Below, in pieces: positions 37,446 through 46,539 of a DNA stretch of 64,000 bases. Source of the stretch: an uncultured Paracoccaceae bacterium (GTDB lineage Bacteria > Pseudomonadota > Alphaproteobacteria > Rhodobacterales > Rhodobacteraceae); the NCBI GenBank assembly GCA_947488175.1, contig CANKYO010000005.1, positions 310,001-374,000 on the forward strand. The letters run 5' to 3'. Below the pieces are notes generated by a model, which worked only from the letters and a program-made list of their open reading frames with translations, did not search any database and was not told the origin of the DNA. Both the position numbers and the translations under genes were made by a program. Each line of letters begins with the position of its first letter. Within the stretch, counting starts at the first letter, position 1.

Positions 37446-39614
37446 TCAATCGTCGGTGTGGGTCAATTGCGGAACGTCGGATGCCCCGGCCGAGCCGCGC
37501 CCCGACAGTGACGGGTTTTCCATGAAGAACCGGTGGCAATTAAAGGCAAATTCGCCTTCTTCGATAACCGCGCGGGTAAAGCTGCCATCGGCGGACATGA
37601 CCCAGCTTTGCGCCACGTCAGCCATGTTGGCCGCCATGATCTGGCTGACGATCTGCGCCTTGACGGTGGGGTTCTTGATTTCGATCAGGGTTTCGACCCG
37701 TCTGTTCAGGTTGCGCCCCATCCAGTCGGCTGAACTGATATAGACCTTGGCTTTTTTGCTGGGCAGCACGCTTCCATTGCCAAAGCAGACAATGCGCGAA
37801 TGTTCCAGAAACCGCCCTACGATGGATTTGACCCGGATGTTTTCGGACAGCCCTGTGACGCCGGGCCGCAGACCGCAGATGCCCCGCACCACAAGGCTGA
37901 TTTTGACCCCCGCCTGACTGGCGGCATAGAGCGCGTCGATCACGTCGCTTTCGATCAGTGAGTTCATCTTGGCCCAGATGACGGCAGGCTTGCCCGCCTT
38001 TGCATTCTCGGCCTCTGCCGCGATCCGGTCGAGCAGGGTTTGCTTGAGCGTCAGCGGTGAGATGGCGAGGTGTTTGAGGTCTTCAGGCTGGGCGTAACCA
38101 GAGATGTAGTTGAACACCTTGGTCGCGTCCTGCCCCAGCTTGGCGTCGCAGGTGAAGAGGCTGAGATCGGTGTAGATGCGCGCCGTGATCGGGTGATAGT
38201 TGCCGGTGCCGAAATGGGTATAGGTGACCAGTTTGTCGCCTTCGCGCCTTACCACCGTGCTGATCTTGGCATGGGTTTTGTATTGCAGGAAGCCATAGAC
38301 CACATGCGCCCCCGCCCGTTCGAGGCGGCGGGATTGCCGGATATTGGCGGCCTCGTCGAACCGTGCCTTGAGTTCGACCAGTGCGGTGACCGATTTGCCG
38401 TCTTCGGCGGCCTCGCACAGCGCTTCGACAATCGGGGACTTCTTGGATGTGCGGTAGAGCGTTTGCTTGATTGCCACAACGTTGGGATCGCGGGCCGCCT
38501 GTTTGAGGAAACGGACCACCATATCGAAGGTTTCATAAGGGTGGTGCAGCAGCATGTCCTTTTGCCGGATGGCGGCGAACATATCGCCGTCATGGTCCTG
38601 CACCCGTTCGGGCACGCGGGGGCTGAAAGGCGGCCAGAGCAGGTCGGGCCGGTTGTCGAGCACCAATTCGCCAAGGTCGGCGATGCCGATCAGCCCGTCC
38701 ACCTCGATCACGGTGTCTTCGGTCACATGGAGTTCGGACATGATCAATGTTTTCAGGGCAGAGGGAGCCCCGGCGGACATTTTCAGGCGCACAACCTCGC
38801 CCCGACGGCGCCGTTTCAGCGCGACCTCGAATTCGCGCACGAGGTCCTCGGCCTCATCCTCGACCTCCAAGTCGCTGTCGCGCAGGACCTTGAAGGCGCA
38901 ATGCCCCTTGATCTGATAGCCGGGGAAGAGCCGCGCGATTTGCACCAGCAGCAGTTCTTCCAGCGGTAGGAAACGTTGGCCGCTGTCAGAGGGCAGGGGC
39001 ACGAACCGGTCGATCTGCGCCGGGACCGGCAAAAGCGAACGCAGTTGCCGTTTGTCGCTGGGCCGTTCGAGTTGCAGCGCCAGAGCAAACCCTTCGTTTG
39101 GCAGGAACGGGAACGGGTGTGCCGGGTCGATGGCAAGGGGTGAGAGGACCGGGAACACCTGTTCGATGAACACGTCCTCGAGATATGCGATATCATCTTT
39201 GGTGAGGTTTGCCTGGCTGAGGATATGGATATCCTGATCGGCCATTTCGGCCTGCAGGATATTGAACACCTCTTGTTGCCGCGCCATCAGGCGGCGCGCA
39301 TCAGTGTCGATGACGACCAGTTGCTCGGCAGGGGTCAGCCCGTCAAGGCCGGGGGTGCTGTTGCCCTCGTGAACCAGTTCGCGCAGGCCCGCGACGCGGA
39401 CGGTGTAGAATTCATCCAGATTGGTGGCCGAGATCGACAAGAAGCGTAGCCGTTCGAGCAAGGGCACGCGAGGGTTTTCCGCCTCTTCCAGCACACGCCA
39501 GTTGAACCCGAGCCAGCTGAGTTCGCGGTTGAAGAACCGCGCAGGCGTGCTGTGGTCGATATCGAGCGTCGTCGGGGCCGGATAGTCCCCTTCAAGAAAA
39601 TTCGCTTTGGTCAT
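37446..39614 (-). CDS. ppk1: Polyphosphate kinase 1
   Basis: 722 residues from the ATG at 39614; the longer start at 39653 adds 13 residues. Domain order N (RFFNRELSWLGFNWRVLEEA), head, then two phospholipase-D-like C domains with HPYETFDMVVRFL, KQTLYRT, ARFDEAANI, HFGTGNYHPITARIYTDLSL (phosphorylated-His region) and SLVVRGICGLRPG. Makes polyphosphate from ATP at the membrane. Probably cotranscribed with hdaA upstream and ppx downstream. Confidence 0.96.
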   Translation of the reverse strand: MTKANFLEGDYPAPTTLDIDHSTPARFFNRELSWLGFNWRVLEEAENPRVPLLERLRFLSISATNLDEFYTVRVAGLRELVHEGNSTPGLDGLTPAEQLVVIDTDARRLMARQQEVFNILQAEMADQDIHILSQANLTKDDIAYLEDVFIEQVFPVLSPLAIDPAHPFPFLPNEGFALALQLERPSDKRQLRSLLPVPAQIDRFVPLPSDSGQRFLPLEELLLVQIARLFPGYQIKGHCAFKVLRDSDLEVEDEAEDLVREFEVALKRRRRGEVVRLKMSAGAPSALKTLIMSELHVTEDTVIEVDGLIGIADLGELVLDNRPDLLWPPFSPRVPERVQDHDGDMFAAIRQKDMLLHHPYETFDMVVRFLKQAARDPNVVAIKQTLYRTSKKSPIVEALCEAAEDGKSVTALVELKARFDEAANIRQSRRLERAGAHVVYGFLQYKTHAKISTVVRREGDKLVTYTHFGTGNYHPITARIYTDLSLFTCDAKLGQDATKVFNYISGYAQPEDLKHLAISPLTLKQTLLDRIAAEAENAKAGKPAVIWAKMNSLIESDVIDALYAASQAGVKISLVVRGICGLRPGVTGLSENIRVKSIVGRFLEHSRIVCFGNGSVLPSKKAKVYISSADWMGRNLNRRVETLIEIKNPTVKAQIVSQIMAANMADVAQSWVMSADGSFTRAVIEEGEFAFNCHRFFMENPSLSGRGSAGASDVPQLTHTDD

Positions 39615-39664
39615 GGGGCCTTGTCTGCTGAAACTGTTGCAGGCGTATGACAAGTATCGCGGGC

Positions 39665-40324
39665 TTAGCCGGGGTTGTCCAGCAGCCGCTTGGCGAGTTT
39701 GCGGTTGATCTTGTCGCTCGAGGCCAGCGCGGTTGCGTCCAGCCGTGCCACGATATCGGCAGCAGCAGCGAATGACCGTTCGATGCGGGAGGCCAGATAG
39801 GCCACCAGATTGGGCTTTGGTGCGATCTGCCGGTCGGCAAAGAGTTTCATGATCAGCGCCTGCAGCAGCGCATCATCGGGGTTGCTGATCTGGGTCAGGG
39901 TTGTCGCCTGCATCCGGCTGGCGAGGTCGGGCAGGGTGATGGGCCAGCGGCTGGGCGGTGTTTGGGCGGTCATCAGCAAGGTGCCGCCGGTGTTGCGCAG
40001 GTGGTTGTGCAGGTGGAACATCGCCTCTTCCGCCGCCTTTGGCAGCGTTTCCATGTCTTCGACGATCACGGTCTGCGCATCGGTCTGATAATCGGCGGGC
40101 AGGGTGCCCGCGTCGATGATCACGCCGCCCTGCTGGTTTTGGAAGATGCGTGCCAGATGGCTTTTGCCGCAGCCTGTCGGCCCTGCGATCACCAGCTTAC
40201 GTTCCGGCCAGCCATCGGGGGCTTCGAGCATCGCAAAGGCTTGCGCGTTCGCCTCGGACACAAAGAAGTCATCAGGCCCCAGCGCAACACCCGTTGGCCA
40301 GTCGAATGACAATTGGTTGTTCAT
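39665..40324 (-). CDS. hdaA: DnaA-inactivating protein HdaA (DnaA-like AAA+)
   Basis: 219 residues from the ATG at 40324, which follows the AI-2E stop. It is a DnaA AAA+ domain without the DNA-binding helix-turn-helix: QLSFDWPTGVALGPDDFFVS, Walker A GPTGCGKSHLA, Walker-B-like VIVEDMETLP, and box VII-type LASRMQATTLTQI. The N-terminal QLSFDW is the clamp-binding (beta-sliding-clamp) motif typical of Hda/HdaA. Promotes hydrolysis of DnaA-ATP after initiation, limiting replication. Confidence 0.92.
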   Translation of the reverse strand: MNNQLSFDWPTGVALGPDDFFVSEANAQAFAMLEAPDGWPERKLVIAGPTGCGKSHLARIFQNQQGGVIIDAGTLPADYQTDAQTVIVEDMETLPKAAEEAMFHLHNHLRNTGGTLLMTAQTPPSRWPITLPDLASRMQATTLTQISNPDDALLQALIMKLFADRQIAPKPNLVAYLASRIERSFAAAADIVARLDATALASSDKINRKLAKRLLDNPG

Positions 40325-40325
40325 C

Positions 40326-41429
40326 CTAGTCGCCGGTCGATTTGCCGCGATAAAGCAGGCTGTCTTTGTATTGCTCCAGCGCGTATCGGACGACGACCCC
40401 CAGCACGGCGGCCACGGGAACGGCGACAAGCATGCCCACAAAGCCGAAAAGCGAGCCGAAGACGGACAGCGCAAAAAGTAGCCAAACAGGGTGCAAGCCG
40501 ACAGAACCGCCGACCAGCTTGGGGGTCAGAATGTTTCCTTCCAGAAACTGCCCGAAGCCAAAGATGCCAGCGACAATCCCGATGCGCACCCAGTTGGTGG
40601 CGTAGGTGACAGTTTCGCCGTCTGTCACCTCAACCGAGCCCCAGAACTGGAACAGGGCCAACCCAACGGCCAGCACACCGCCGACAAGCGCGCCAACATA
40701 GGGAATAAAGGTGATCAGCCCGGCGATGAAGCCCACGATCAGCCCGAAATTCAGCCCCGCCGCCATCAGCCCGACCGCGTAATAGGTGCCGAGCACCAGA
40801 CAGACCGTGCCCTGACCGCGAATGAAAGAGGCCAAGGTCCGGTCGATATCGCGGGCCAGTTGCCGGATCGTGTCAACGTGGTCGCGGGGCAGCATGCTGT
40901 CGATCTTGGCTGTCATGTTGTCCCAGTCCAGCAGCATGTAGAAGGCAACGACCGGCACAATGATCAGCAGGACCAGCACGTTGATCAGTCCAAGCGCAGA
41001 ACTGACCAGCCCATTGACCAGCTCCCCGCCTTTTGACTGGATCGTTTCGCCAATCGCCAGAAGTTGCTGGCGAACGGTGCTGTCAGCGTCGAGTATCTGG
41101 GGGAACCGTTCGGTCAGTCCCGCCTGCAGACGTTCGAAAAGTTCAGGTGCCGTGTCGATCAGGGCGGCGGTCTGCTGGATCAGGGTCGGGATCACCAGCA
41201 GGATCAGAAGAACAAAAACAAGGGCTGCGACAATGGTGATAATCGTCACCGCAATCACCCGTGTGCATCCTGCCTTTTCCAGCCGGTCAGCGATCGGATC
41301 AAGGCAGTAGGCGATGGCTCCACCCAGCACAAATGGCAGGATCACATCCCCCAGAAACCACAAGACGACCAGAAAAACAGCTGTGACGATGCCCCAGTAT
41401 TTGGCTTGTTGAGAAACCGGAAGTGCCAT
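40326..41429 (-). CDS. AI-2E family transporter (PerM/TqsA-like)
   Basis: 367 residues with about seven or eight membrane helices. GGAIAYCLDPIADRLEKAGCTR, a cytosolic/periplasmic helical insert, LGTYYAVGLMAAGLNFGLIVGFIAG, and PKLVGGSVGLHPVWLLFALSVFGSLFGF are family hallmarks. The substrate is not predictable; some relatives export autoinducer-2, others act as Na+/H+ or unknown transporters. First gene of the AI-2E-hdaA-ppk1-ppx run; an 11-base inverted repeat is immediately upstream. Confidence 0.88.
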   Translation of the reverse strand: MALPVSQQAKYWGIVTAVFLVVLWFLGDVILPFVLGGAIAYCLDPIADRLEKAGCTRVIAVTIITIVAALVFVLLILLVIPTLIQQTAALIDTAPELFERLQAGLTERFPQILDADSTVRQQLLAIGETIQSKGGELVNGLVSSALGLINVLVLLIIVPVVAFYMLLDWDNMTAKIDSMLPRDHVDTIRQLARDIDRTLASFIRGQGTVCLVLGTYYAVGLMAAGLNFGLIVGFIAGLITFIPYVGALVGGVLAVGLALFQFWGSVEVTDGETVTYATNWVRIGIVAGIFGFGQFLEGNILTPKLVGGSVGLHPVWLLFALSVFGSLFGFVGMLVAVPVAAVLGVVVRYALEQYKDSLLYRGKSTGD

Positions 41430-41431
41430 GC

Positions 41432-41473
41432 ATGATCCATAATTACCTTTCCGATAGATGCGTTATGGATCAT
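41432..41473. promoter_or_regulatory. Inverted repeat upstream of the AI-2E gene
   Basis: ATGATCCATAA (41432-41442) and TTATGGATCAT (41463-41473) are perfect 11-base inverted copies, centres 31 bases (three turns) apart. They begin three bases before the AI-2E start codon (read on the minus strand), so a bound protein would block initiation, or the RNA hairpin would lie in the leader. No T-run, so not a clear terminator for yceI. Confidence 0.55.
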
Positions 41474-41496
41474 GGCTGTGCAAGGGGCGATGCAAA

Positions 41497-42075
41497 TTAG
41501 GGTGCCGCAATCACCCGTGCGGCGATGTCGATATTGATCGTGTCGGCAACGATGTCACTGTACCCGGTGGCCCCGAAATCGGACCGCTTCACAGCGCCAG
41601 AGATGCGAAAGCTAAGCTGGCTCAGGTCGCCTTCGGGCGCGCCGCGCTGCCGGAAAACGGCGGCGTTGAGCGTGACAGGCCGGGTCACACCTTTGATCGT
41701 CAAAAGCCCGTCGATCTGACCACCTTCGGACAGGTTACGCGGGTTGTTGGCGCGCACGGCGGTGGATTGAAACCGGATCGTCGGGTGACCGCGCGCATCC
41801 AGCACGCTTGCGGCTTTGAGCGCCTCGGTCGCGAAGATCAGCCCGGTGCGGGCCCGGCTGACATCCAGCGTGACATCGGCGCTGGAATTGGCGAATTGCT
41901 GCAGGTCGATGACGATATTGGCAGACCGTACAGGCATGGACCCGCGGTTATTGGCCCCGCTGAGGGTATATACAAACCCGACCTCTGACCGGTCGGCCTG
42001 CAGGGCATAGTTGATGGGCGCGGCAAAGCTGCCCAGCGGCAGGAGTATGAATAGAATGGCAATAAGGCGGATCAT
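41497..42075 (-). CDS. YceI-family periplasmic protein
   Basis: 192 residues from the ATG at 42075. Signal peptide IRLIAILFILLPLGSFA, then the lipocalin-like YceI barrel: YALQADRSEVGFVYTLSGA, ANIVIDLQQFANSSADVTLD, FRISGAVKRSDFGATGY and DTINIDIAARVIA. Family members bind isoprenoid-type lipids in the periplasm. Single gene on the minus strand upstream of the AI-2E operon; physiological role undefined. Confidence 0.9.
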   Translation of the reverse strand: MIRLIAILFILLPLGSFAAPINYALQADRSEVGFVYTLSGANNRGSMPVRSANIVIDLQQFANSSADVTLDVSRARTGLIFATEALKAASVLDARGHPTIRFQSTAVRANNPRNLSEGGQIDGLLTIKGVTRPVTLNAAVFRQRGAPEGDLSQLSFRISGAVKRSDFGATGYSDIVADTINIDIAARVIAAP

Positions 42076-42165
42076 GGGGACGCTCCTTGATATGGTGAAT
42101 GTATAAGGGCTACGCCCGTGGCGACCCAATTATTCGCGCCTTTCACAGAAATTTCATGTTGTGGC

Positions 42166-42196
42166 ACCCATGCCCGGTCGCCCGGACATGGGTTTT
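42166..42196 (+). terminator. Hairpin 3' of the RNA ligase gene
   Basis: ACCCATGCCCGG (42166-42177) pairs with CCGGACATGGGT (42182-42193, one mismatch) around a four-base loop, followed on the plus strand by TTTTGC. It starts five bases past the RNA ligase stop codon (42199-42201) as read on the minus strand. No T-run on that side, so it may act mainly as an mRNA 3' stabiliser or a bidirectional terminator. Confidence 0.55.
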
Positions 42197-42198
42197 GC

Positions 42199-43323
42199 TT
42201 AAATATCGCGCATCACAAGGTCCGATCCTTTCCAGTCCAGATCGAACAGGTCCCGGATTTCGTGTACCCGGTTTTCCGACCCGGTGGACCGTTTGAGCAG
42301 CTTCAGGATCGCCGCCCGCGCGTCGCGCCCATCGGCGATGGCAAAGGCCACCGGTTGCAGGCGCCGGTCGATCTTGTCCTTCACGGCCATGGCGTAGGTC
42401 CGCCTGTCGGCATCTTCGAACGCAGCGGCAAAGCCTGTCAGCTCTGCCAAGCGGGCGTTGATCGCGGCTGTCAGGCGTGCCTGATAGGTTTGCACCCGTT
42501 CGGCCACGTCGCCGTGCAGGAGCGGCAGCACGTCGTCTAACGCGTCCTCCACGATCCAGGCGAGCACGTTCTTTTCGTAGGCCACGCCGGCCAGCGCCTT
42601 GTGCCGCAGCACATAGGCGTCGGCCTTGAGTTTCAGCCTGTGCCCGTCTTCGAATGCGACAACGTAGCCTTCGACCCCGGCCAGTGCCCGACCGGTCGTG
42701 ATGAACGCATCCGCATGGGTCACTTGCCCGAAGGTATCAGCCACCGGCACACCGTGTCGGGCCGCAAGCGCCGTCAGATCCGCGTGGCCCATGTACGCCC
42801 CGCTGATGATGTCCCTGACGGCCAGCAGTGTCAGCCCCGTATCCGCATAGTCGACCACGATCCGGTTGTCCGGCCCGGTGAATTCGAACATCGGCGTTTG
42901 CCCGGCGGCCATCACGTCCACGCAGAGCCGTTTGACCGCGTCAGAGGCGACGGACAGCGCCGCCTTTGCCTGATCGGTGATCCCCATCCGGGTCATGAAG
43001 ACCAGTTCACCGTTCAGCATGACCGGATGCACCATGGATCCGTCGAGCTTGTCCATGATCACGTGAGGCCGGGTCCAGTCGATGTCGTACGGTTGTTCCT
43101 TTTCCCCGATGTTGAAGAACTTGTGGAAGGGCCGGGCGATGAGCCGTTCATCGGCGCCGAATTTCAGACCCCGGCATTGCTGGGCCACTGGGTTGGCAAA
43201 CGTATTCGGCGTGACGAACACATAATCCACCACGGTATAGCCCGCGCGCTCTGACACCACGATCCCGTCATCATACGAGATATGGGGCAGCACATCGTCC
43301 AGGGTCTTGATTTCGACTTTCAT
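42199..43323 (-). CDS. T4 Rnl1-type RNA ligase
   Basis: 374 residues, the same length as phage T4 RNA ligase 1. Motifs in order: QQCRGLKFG (Arg 51), RPFHKFFNIGE at 64-74, nucleotidyl motif I KLDGS at 92-96 with Lys 92 as the predicted adenylylated residue, motif IIIa MFEFTGPDNRIVV, motif IV EGYVVAF and motif V RLKLKADAYVLRHK. Joins 5'-phosphate and 3'-OH RNA ends with ATP. It is isolated: terminator hairpins lie on both sides, and no polynucleotide kinase/phosphatase or anticodon nuclease is nearby. Ribosome binding site GGAGAAGG is strong. An RNA repair enzyme of probable phage ancestry is the best reading. Confidence 0.88.
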   Translation of the reverse strand: MKVEIKTLDDVLPHISYDDGIVVSERAGYTVVDYVFVTPNTFANPVAQQCRGLKFGADERLIARPFHKFFNIGEKEQPYDIDWTRPHVIMDKLDGSMVHPVMLNGELVFMTRMGITDQAKAALSVASDAVKRLCVDVMAAGQTPMFEFTGPDNRIVVDYADTGLTLLAVRDIISGAYMGHADLTALAARHGVPVADTFGQVTHADAFITTGRALAGVEGYVVAFEDGHRLKLKADAYVLRHKALAGVAYEKNVLAWIVEDALDDVLPLLHGDVAERVQTYQARLTAAINARLAELTGFAAAFEDADRRTYAMAVKDKIDRRLQPVAFAIADGRDARAAILKLLKRSTGSENRVHEIRDLFDLDWKGSDLVMRDI

Positions 43324-43333
43324 TGTCCTTCTC

Positions 43334-43370
43334 CAAAAATAAAAAAAGCCGCTTCGGGATGAAGCGGCTT
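43334..43370 (-). terminator. Intrinsic terminator upstream of the RNA ligase gene
   Basis: Ten-base stem (43346-43355 with 43361-43370; AAGCCGCTTC), five-base loop GGGAT, and on the minus strand an uninterrupted run of seven Ts plus further Ts (complement of 43336-43347). It lies 27 bases after the stop of the 40-residue ORF and just before the ligase, so it ends the small transcript. Confidence 0.9.
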
Positions 43371-43397
43371 GCCGTCAGGTTGTCATGTCGGGTGGGT

Positions 43398-43520
43398 TTA
43401 CCCGGATGATCCCCTTTCAAGCAGCCGCAGAATGCCATCATTGGCCTGCGCATAGCCAAACCGGCCCTTGCCTGTGGCAACGGCTGGCAGTTGGTTTGAA
43501 ATCTGGCGCAGGCTGGTCAT
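43398..43520 (-). CDS. Unannotated 40-residue ORF
   Basis: Begins [18 protein letters not shown] after the Met and ends with [11 protein letters not shown], stop TAA. An ideal AAGGAG ribosome binding site stands six bases before the ATG, and a strong terminator follows the stop after 27 bases, so it forms a self-contained transcription unit. A TTGACG at about 43568-43573 (minus strand) could be its -35 element. Soluble, basic C terminus, no recognised family. Not an obvious signal peptide or toxin. Confidence 0.65.
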   Translation of the reverse strand: MTSLRQISNQLPAVATGKGRFGYAQANDGILRLLERGSSG

Positions 43521-43668
43521 TTCGTGCTCCTTGAAGGTGCGGGGCGTAGGGCAGGCGGGGTGCCTGCGTCAATTGCTGATTTGGAAACAATCGGGTGACG
43601 GTTGTTGCTTGTCAGCCTGTCGCTTGCGCCCTACACCGATGCGAAATGATCATGCCGAGGGGACATCC

Positions 43669-45009
43669 ATGCGCCTGAGCCGCTATTTCCTGCCTGTACT
43701 GAAAGAAACGCCGCGCGAGGCGCAGATCGTCAGCCACCGCTATATGTTGCAGGCGGGGATGATCAAGCAGGCGAGTGCCGGGATTTATTCGTGGCTGCCG
43801 TTGGGGTTCAAGATGCTGCGCAAGCTGGAAAACATCGTGCACGAGGAACAGGCCAAGGCCGGGCATATCGCGATGCTGATGCCGACGCTGCAATCTGCGG
43901 ACCTGTGGCGCGAAAGCGGGCGCTATGATGGTTATGGCGAGGAAATGCTGCGGATGCAGGACCGGCATGGCCGCGACATGCTGTTTTCGCCGACAGCGGA
44001 AGAGATGTTTACGGATGTGTTCCGGGCGAATGTCGGGTCCTACAAGGACCTGCCGCTGACGCTTTATCAGATCCAGTGGAAGTTCCGGGACGAGGTGCGC
44101 CCGCGTTTCGGGGTGATGCGCGGCCGAGAGTTTCTGATGAAGGACGGATACAATTTCGACCTGACCAAGGAAGACGCGCTGCACGCCTATAACCGCCATC
44201 TAGTCACTTATCTGCGCACCTATGAACGCATGGGCCTGCAGGCGATCCCGATGCGCGCAGATAGCGGCCCGATTGGCGGCGATTATACCCACGAGTTCCT
44301 CGTGCTGGCCGACACCGGCGAAAGCGAAGTGTTCTATGACAGTGCCGTCACCGATATCCGCATGGGCGAACGGGATGTGGATTTTGACAATCATGAACAG
44401 TGTCAGGCGATCATGGACGAGTTTACGTCACTTTATGCCCGCACGGATGAGACCCATGATGCGGACCTGTTCGCCAAGGTCCCGGCGGACCGGCAACGCA
44501 CGGCCCGGGGGATCGAGGTCGGCCAGATATTCTATTTCGGCACCCTTTATTCCGAAAAGCTGGGTGCGGTCGTCGATGACGGCAAGGGTGGCAAGGAAGC
44601 GGTGCATATGGGCAGCCACGGCATCGGGGTGTCCCGTCTGTTGGGCGCGATCATCGAGGCCAGCCATGACGACAAAGGCATCATCTGGCCCGAAGGTGTG
44701 ACCCCGTTCCATTGCGGGATCGTGAACCTCAAGCAAGGTGACGACGAGGCCGACGCCGCCTGCCAGTCGCTTTATGACAGCCTGACCGCGCTGGGTCTGG
44801 AGCCGCTTTACGATGACCGCGACGAACGGGCCGGGGCCAAGTTCGGCACGATGGACATGATCGGGCTGCCATGGCGGATCACCGTCGGGCCGCGCGGGCT
44901 GAAAAACGGGGTGGTCGAGCTGACCAGCCGCCGCACCGGCGACAGCGAGGAATTGCCGCCAGAGCAGGCCGTTGCACGGATTGCCGAGATCTATCGGGGT
45001 ATCTCATGA
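43669..45009 (+). CDS. proS: Prolyl-tRNA synthetase, short alphaproteobacterial form
   Basis: 446 residues from the ATG at 43669 (GAGGGG upstream). Class II aaRS with motif 2 ([21 protein letters not shown]), motif 3 ([15 protein letters not shown]) and a C-terminal anticodon-binding domain ([21 protein letters not shown]). It lacks the roughly 180-residue editing insertion of E. coli-type ProRS (about 570 residues), so it cannot hydrolyse Ala-tRNAPro itself; a trans-editing protein is expected elsewhere. Overlaps the peroxiredoxin start. Confidence 0.96.
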   Translation: MRLSRYFLPVLKETPREAQIVSHRYMLQAGMIKQASAGIYSWLPLGFKMLRKLENIVHEEQAKAGHIAMLMPTLQSADLWRESGRYDGYGEEMLRMQDRHGRDMLFSPTAEEMFTDVFRANVGSYKDLPLTLYQIQWKFRDEVRPRFGVMRGREFLMKDGYNFDLTKEDALHAYNRHLVTYLRTYERMGLQAIPMRADSGPIGGDYTHEFLVLADTGESEVFYDSAVTDIRMGERDVDFDNHEQCQAIMDEFTSLYARTDETHDADLFAKVPADRQRTARGIEVGQIFYFGTLYSEKLGAVVDDGKGGKEAVHMGSHGIGVSRLLGAIIEASHDDKGIIWPEGVTPFHCGIVNLKQGDDEADAACQSLYDSLTALGLEPLYDDRDERAGAKFGTMDMIGLPWRITVGPRGLKNGVVELTSRRTGDSEELPPEQAVARIAEIYRGIS

Positions 45010-45566
45010 GCCTGAACGATGTGGACTGGTCACTGATCCCGGCGCCGTCTGACGATGGCGGCGCAGATCATTTGGAAGGCAAGGAATTGCCGGATGTCCG
45101 CTTGCCCGGAACGCATGGCAAATCGGTCAACCTCGGGGCCCAGCGCGGGCTGACGGTGATTTACATCTATCCGATGACGGGCCGTCCAGATCAGGATTTG
45201 CCCGAGGATTGGGATGACATCCCCGGTGCCCGCGGCTGCACCCCGCAATCCTGCGCCTTCCGCGATCATTTCAAAGAACTGCGGGGTTATGGTGTGGACA
45301 ATCTGTTCGGCGTCTCGACCCAAGCCACTGACTATCAACAAGAGGCGGCAGAACGGCTGCATCTGCCCTTTCCCCTGCTGTCGGACAAGGACGGTGCATT
45401 ACGCGCGGCCCTTGATCTGCCCAGCATGGAGGTTGCGGGGCAAACCCTGCTCAAGCGCCTGACCATGATCGTGCGTGACGGTAAGATTGCGCATGTCTTT
45501 TATCCGGTCTTTCCCCCGGATCAGGATGCGGACAACGTGATCGGCTGGCTGACCGCAAACGCCTGA
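45006..45566 (+). CDS. Peroxiredoxin (redoxin family)
   Basis: 186 residues; the ATG overlaps the proS stop by four bases. Thioredoxin-fold redoxin with [39 protein letters not shown] and [15 protein letters not shown]. The two Cys in GCTPQSC are the likely redox centre, in place of the common PVCT form, resembling the BCP/PrxQ-like redoxins that carry close-spaced Cys. Cytoplasmic peroxide removal. Coupled to proS. Confidence 0.85.
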   Translation: MSLNDVDWSLIPAPSDDGGADHLEGKELPDVRLPGTHGKSVNLGAQRGLTVIYIYPMTGRPDQDLPEDWDDIPGARGCTPQSCAFRDHFKELRGYGVDNLFGVSTQATDYQQEAAERLHLPFPLLSDKDGALRAALDLPSMEVAGQTLLKRLTMIVRDGKIAHVFYPVFPPDQDADNVIGWLTANA

Positions 45567-45568
45567 GA

Positions 45569-46342
45569 TCAGGCGAAAACCTCTGCCTTGTCTTCCAGAA
45601 TGCCCATGGCGGCTTTGACCTCGATCGGGGCGACCCGCTGATAGGCGCGTGTGAGCGCGACGGCGGTCAGCAGCAGGTGAAGCAGCGTGCCGAGATTGAT
45701 CACAAACGCGATCAGTAATTGTACAGGATGGAAGATGCCCAACGCGCTGGTATTGAAGCCAATGATACGCGCGCCACTTTCTGCAGCAACGACAAGACCC
45801 ATTGCGACAGCCCCGAATATGCCCGGCCCTGCCACCAAACCGGTGAAGATGGGCCACAAGGTGCGGGGCGCACGCTGCAGTGAAATGCTCGGCCCCCAGC
45901 GGTCAGCTGCTGCGGCGGCGGGAAGGCTGGTTCCGAAAAGCGTCAAAAGCCCGAATGACCCCAGATAAAGCAGCAGTGCAGCGACACCGGGTGCGGATTG
46001 CGGTCCGGGGTAGCCGTCAAGGATCGAGCCAAAGATCATGGAAAACACAAAGACGCCAAACGTGATGGACCCGATCAGGAGCAAAAGTGCGGCAATAAGA
46101 AAGCCAGCCAGACCTGAGGGGCGCGTTTGTGTTCTTGCCGTTGCCCAGAATGCAAGCTCGTCAAACATTATCGCCCGGAACAGCACATAAAACGCATAGA
46201 TCCATAACACCAGAACACCAGACTCACCGATCCCGAACGGGGCGAGAATGAGCTGTGCTCCGAGTATTACAAGGGTGAGTGTCGCCAGAAATACCGGGTT
46301 CTGCCTAACAAAGGCAAAAGCGATTTTGTGGATGGTGAACAT
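45569..46342 (-). CDS. Hypothetical polytopic membrane protein
   Basis: 257 residues with about six hydrophobic segments (for example FLATLTLVILGAQLILAPFG, FLIAALLLLIGSITFGVFVF, ALLLYLGSFGLLTLFG). Tail is polar (APIEVKAAMGILEDKAEVFA). Looks like the unassigned alphaproteobacterial membrane proteins that resemble glycerophosphoryl-phosphodiesterase membrane domains, but without a catalytic part. Convergent with the peroxiredoxin two bases away. Function unknown. Confidence 0.7.
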   Translation of the reverse strand: MFTIHKIAFAFVRQNPVFLATLTLVILGAQLILAPFGIGESGVLVLWIYAFYVLFRAIMFDELAFWATARTQTRPSGLAGFLIAALLLLIGSITFGVFVFSMIFGSILDGYPGPQSAPGVAALLLYLGSFGLLTLFGTSLPAAAAADRWGPSISLQRAPRTLWPIFTGLVAGPGIFGAVAMGLVVAAESGARIIGFNTSALGIFHPVQLLIAFVINLGTLLHLLLTAVALTRAYQRVAPIEVKAAMGILEDKAEVFA

Positions 46343-46539
46343 AGGTTCCTCTGACGACGCGTCGCGCGTTTATTGCGGTATCGGGCCGCAGATGTGTTGA
46401 AACGGTTGCACTCGCAGGCAAGAGAATGCTGCCACAGCGCAGTTGCATTCGCTCCGTTTGATTTCTCTGCTATAACGACAAAAAAACAAGATGCATTGAG
46501 GTCGCAGATGAAGAATTTGGTTCGTCAGAGGGTCCGGGC

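Noticed and set aside
42166..43520. RNA ligase region as a prophage remnant or toxin-antitoxin locus
   Set aside because: No integrase, structural or toxin-like gene and no attachment-site repeats were seen near it.
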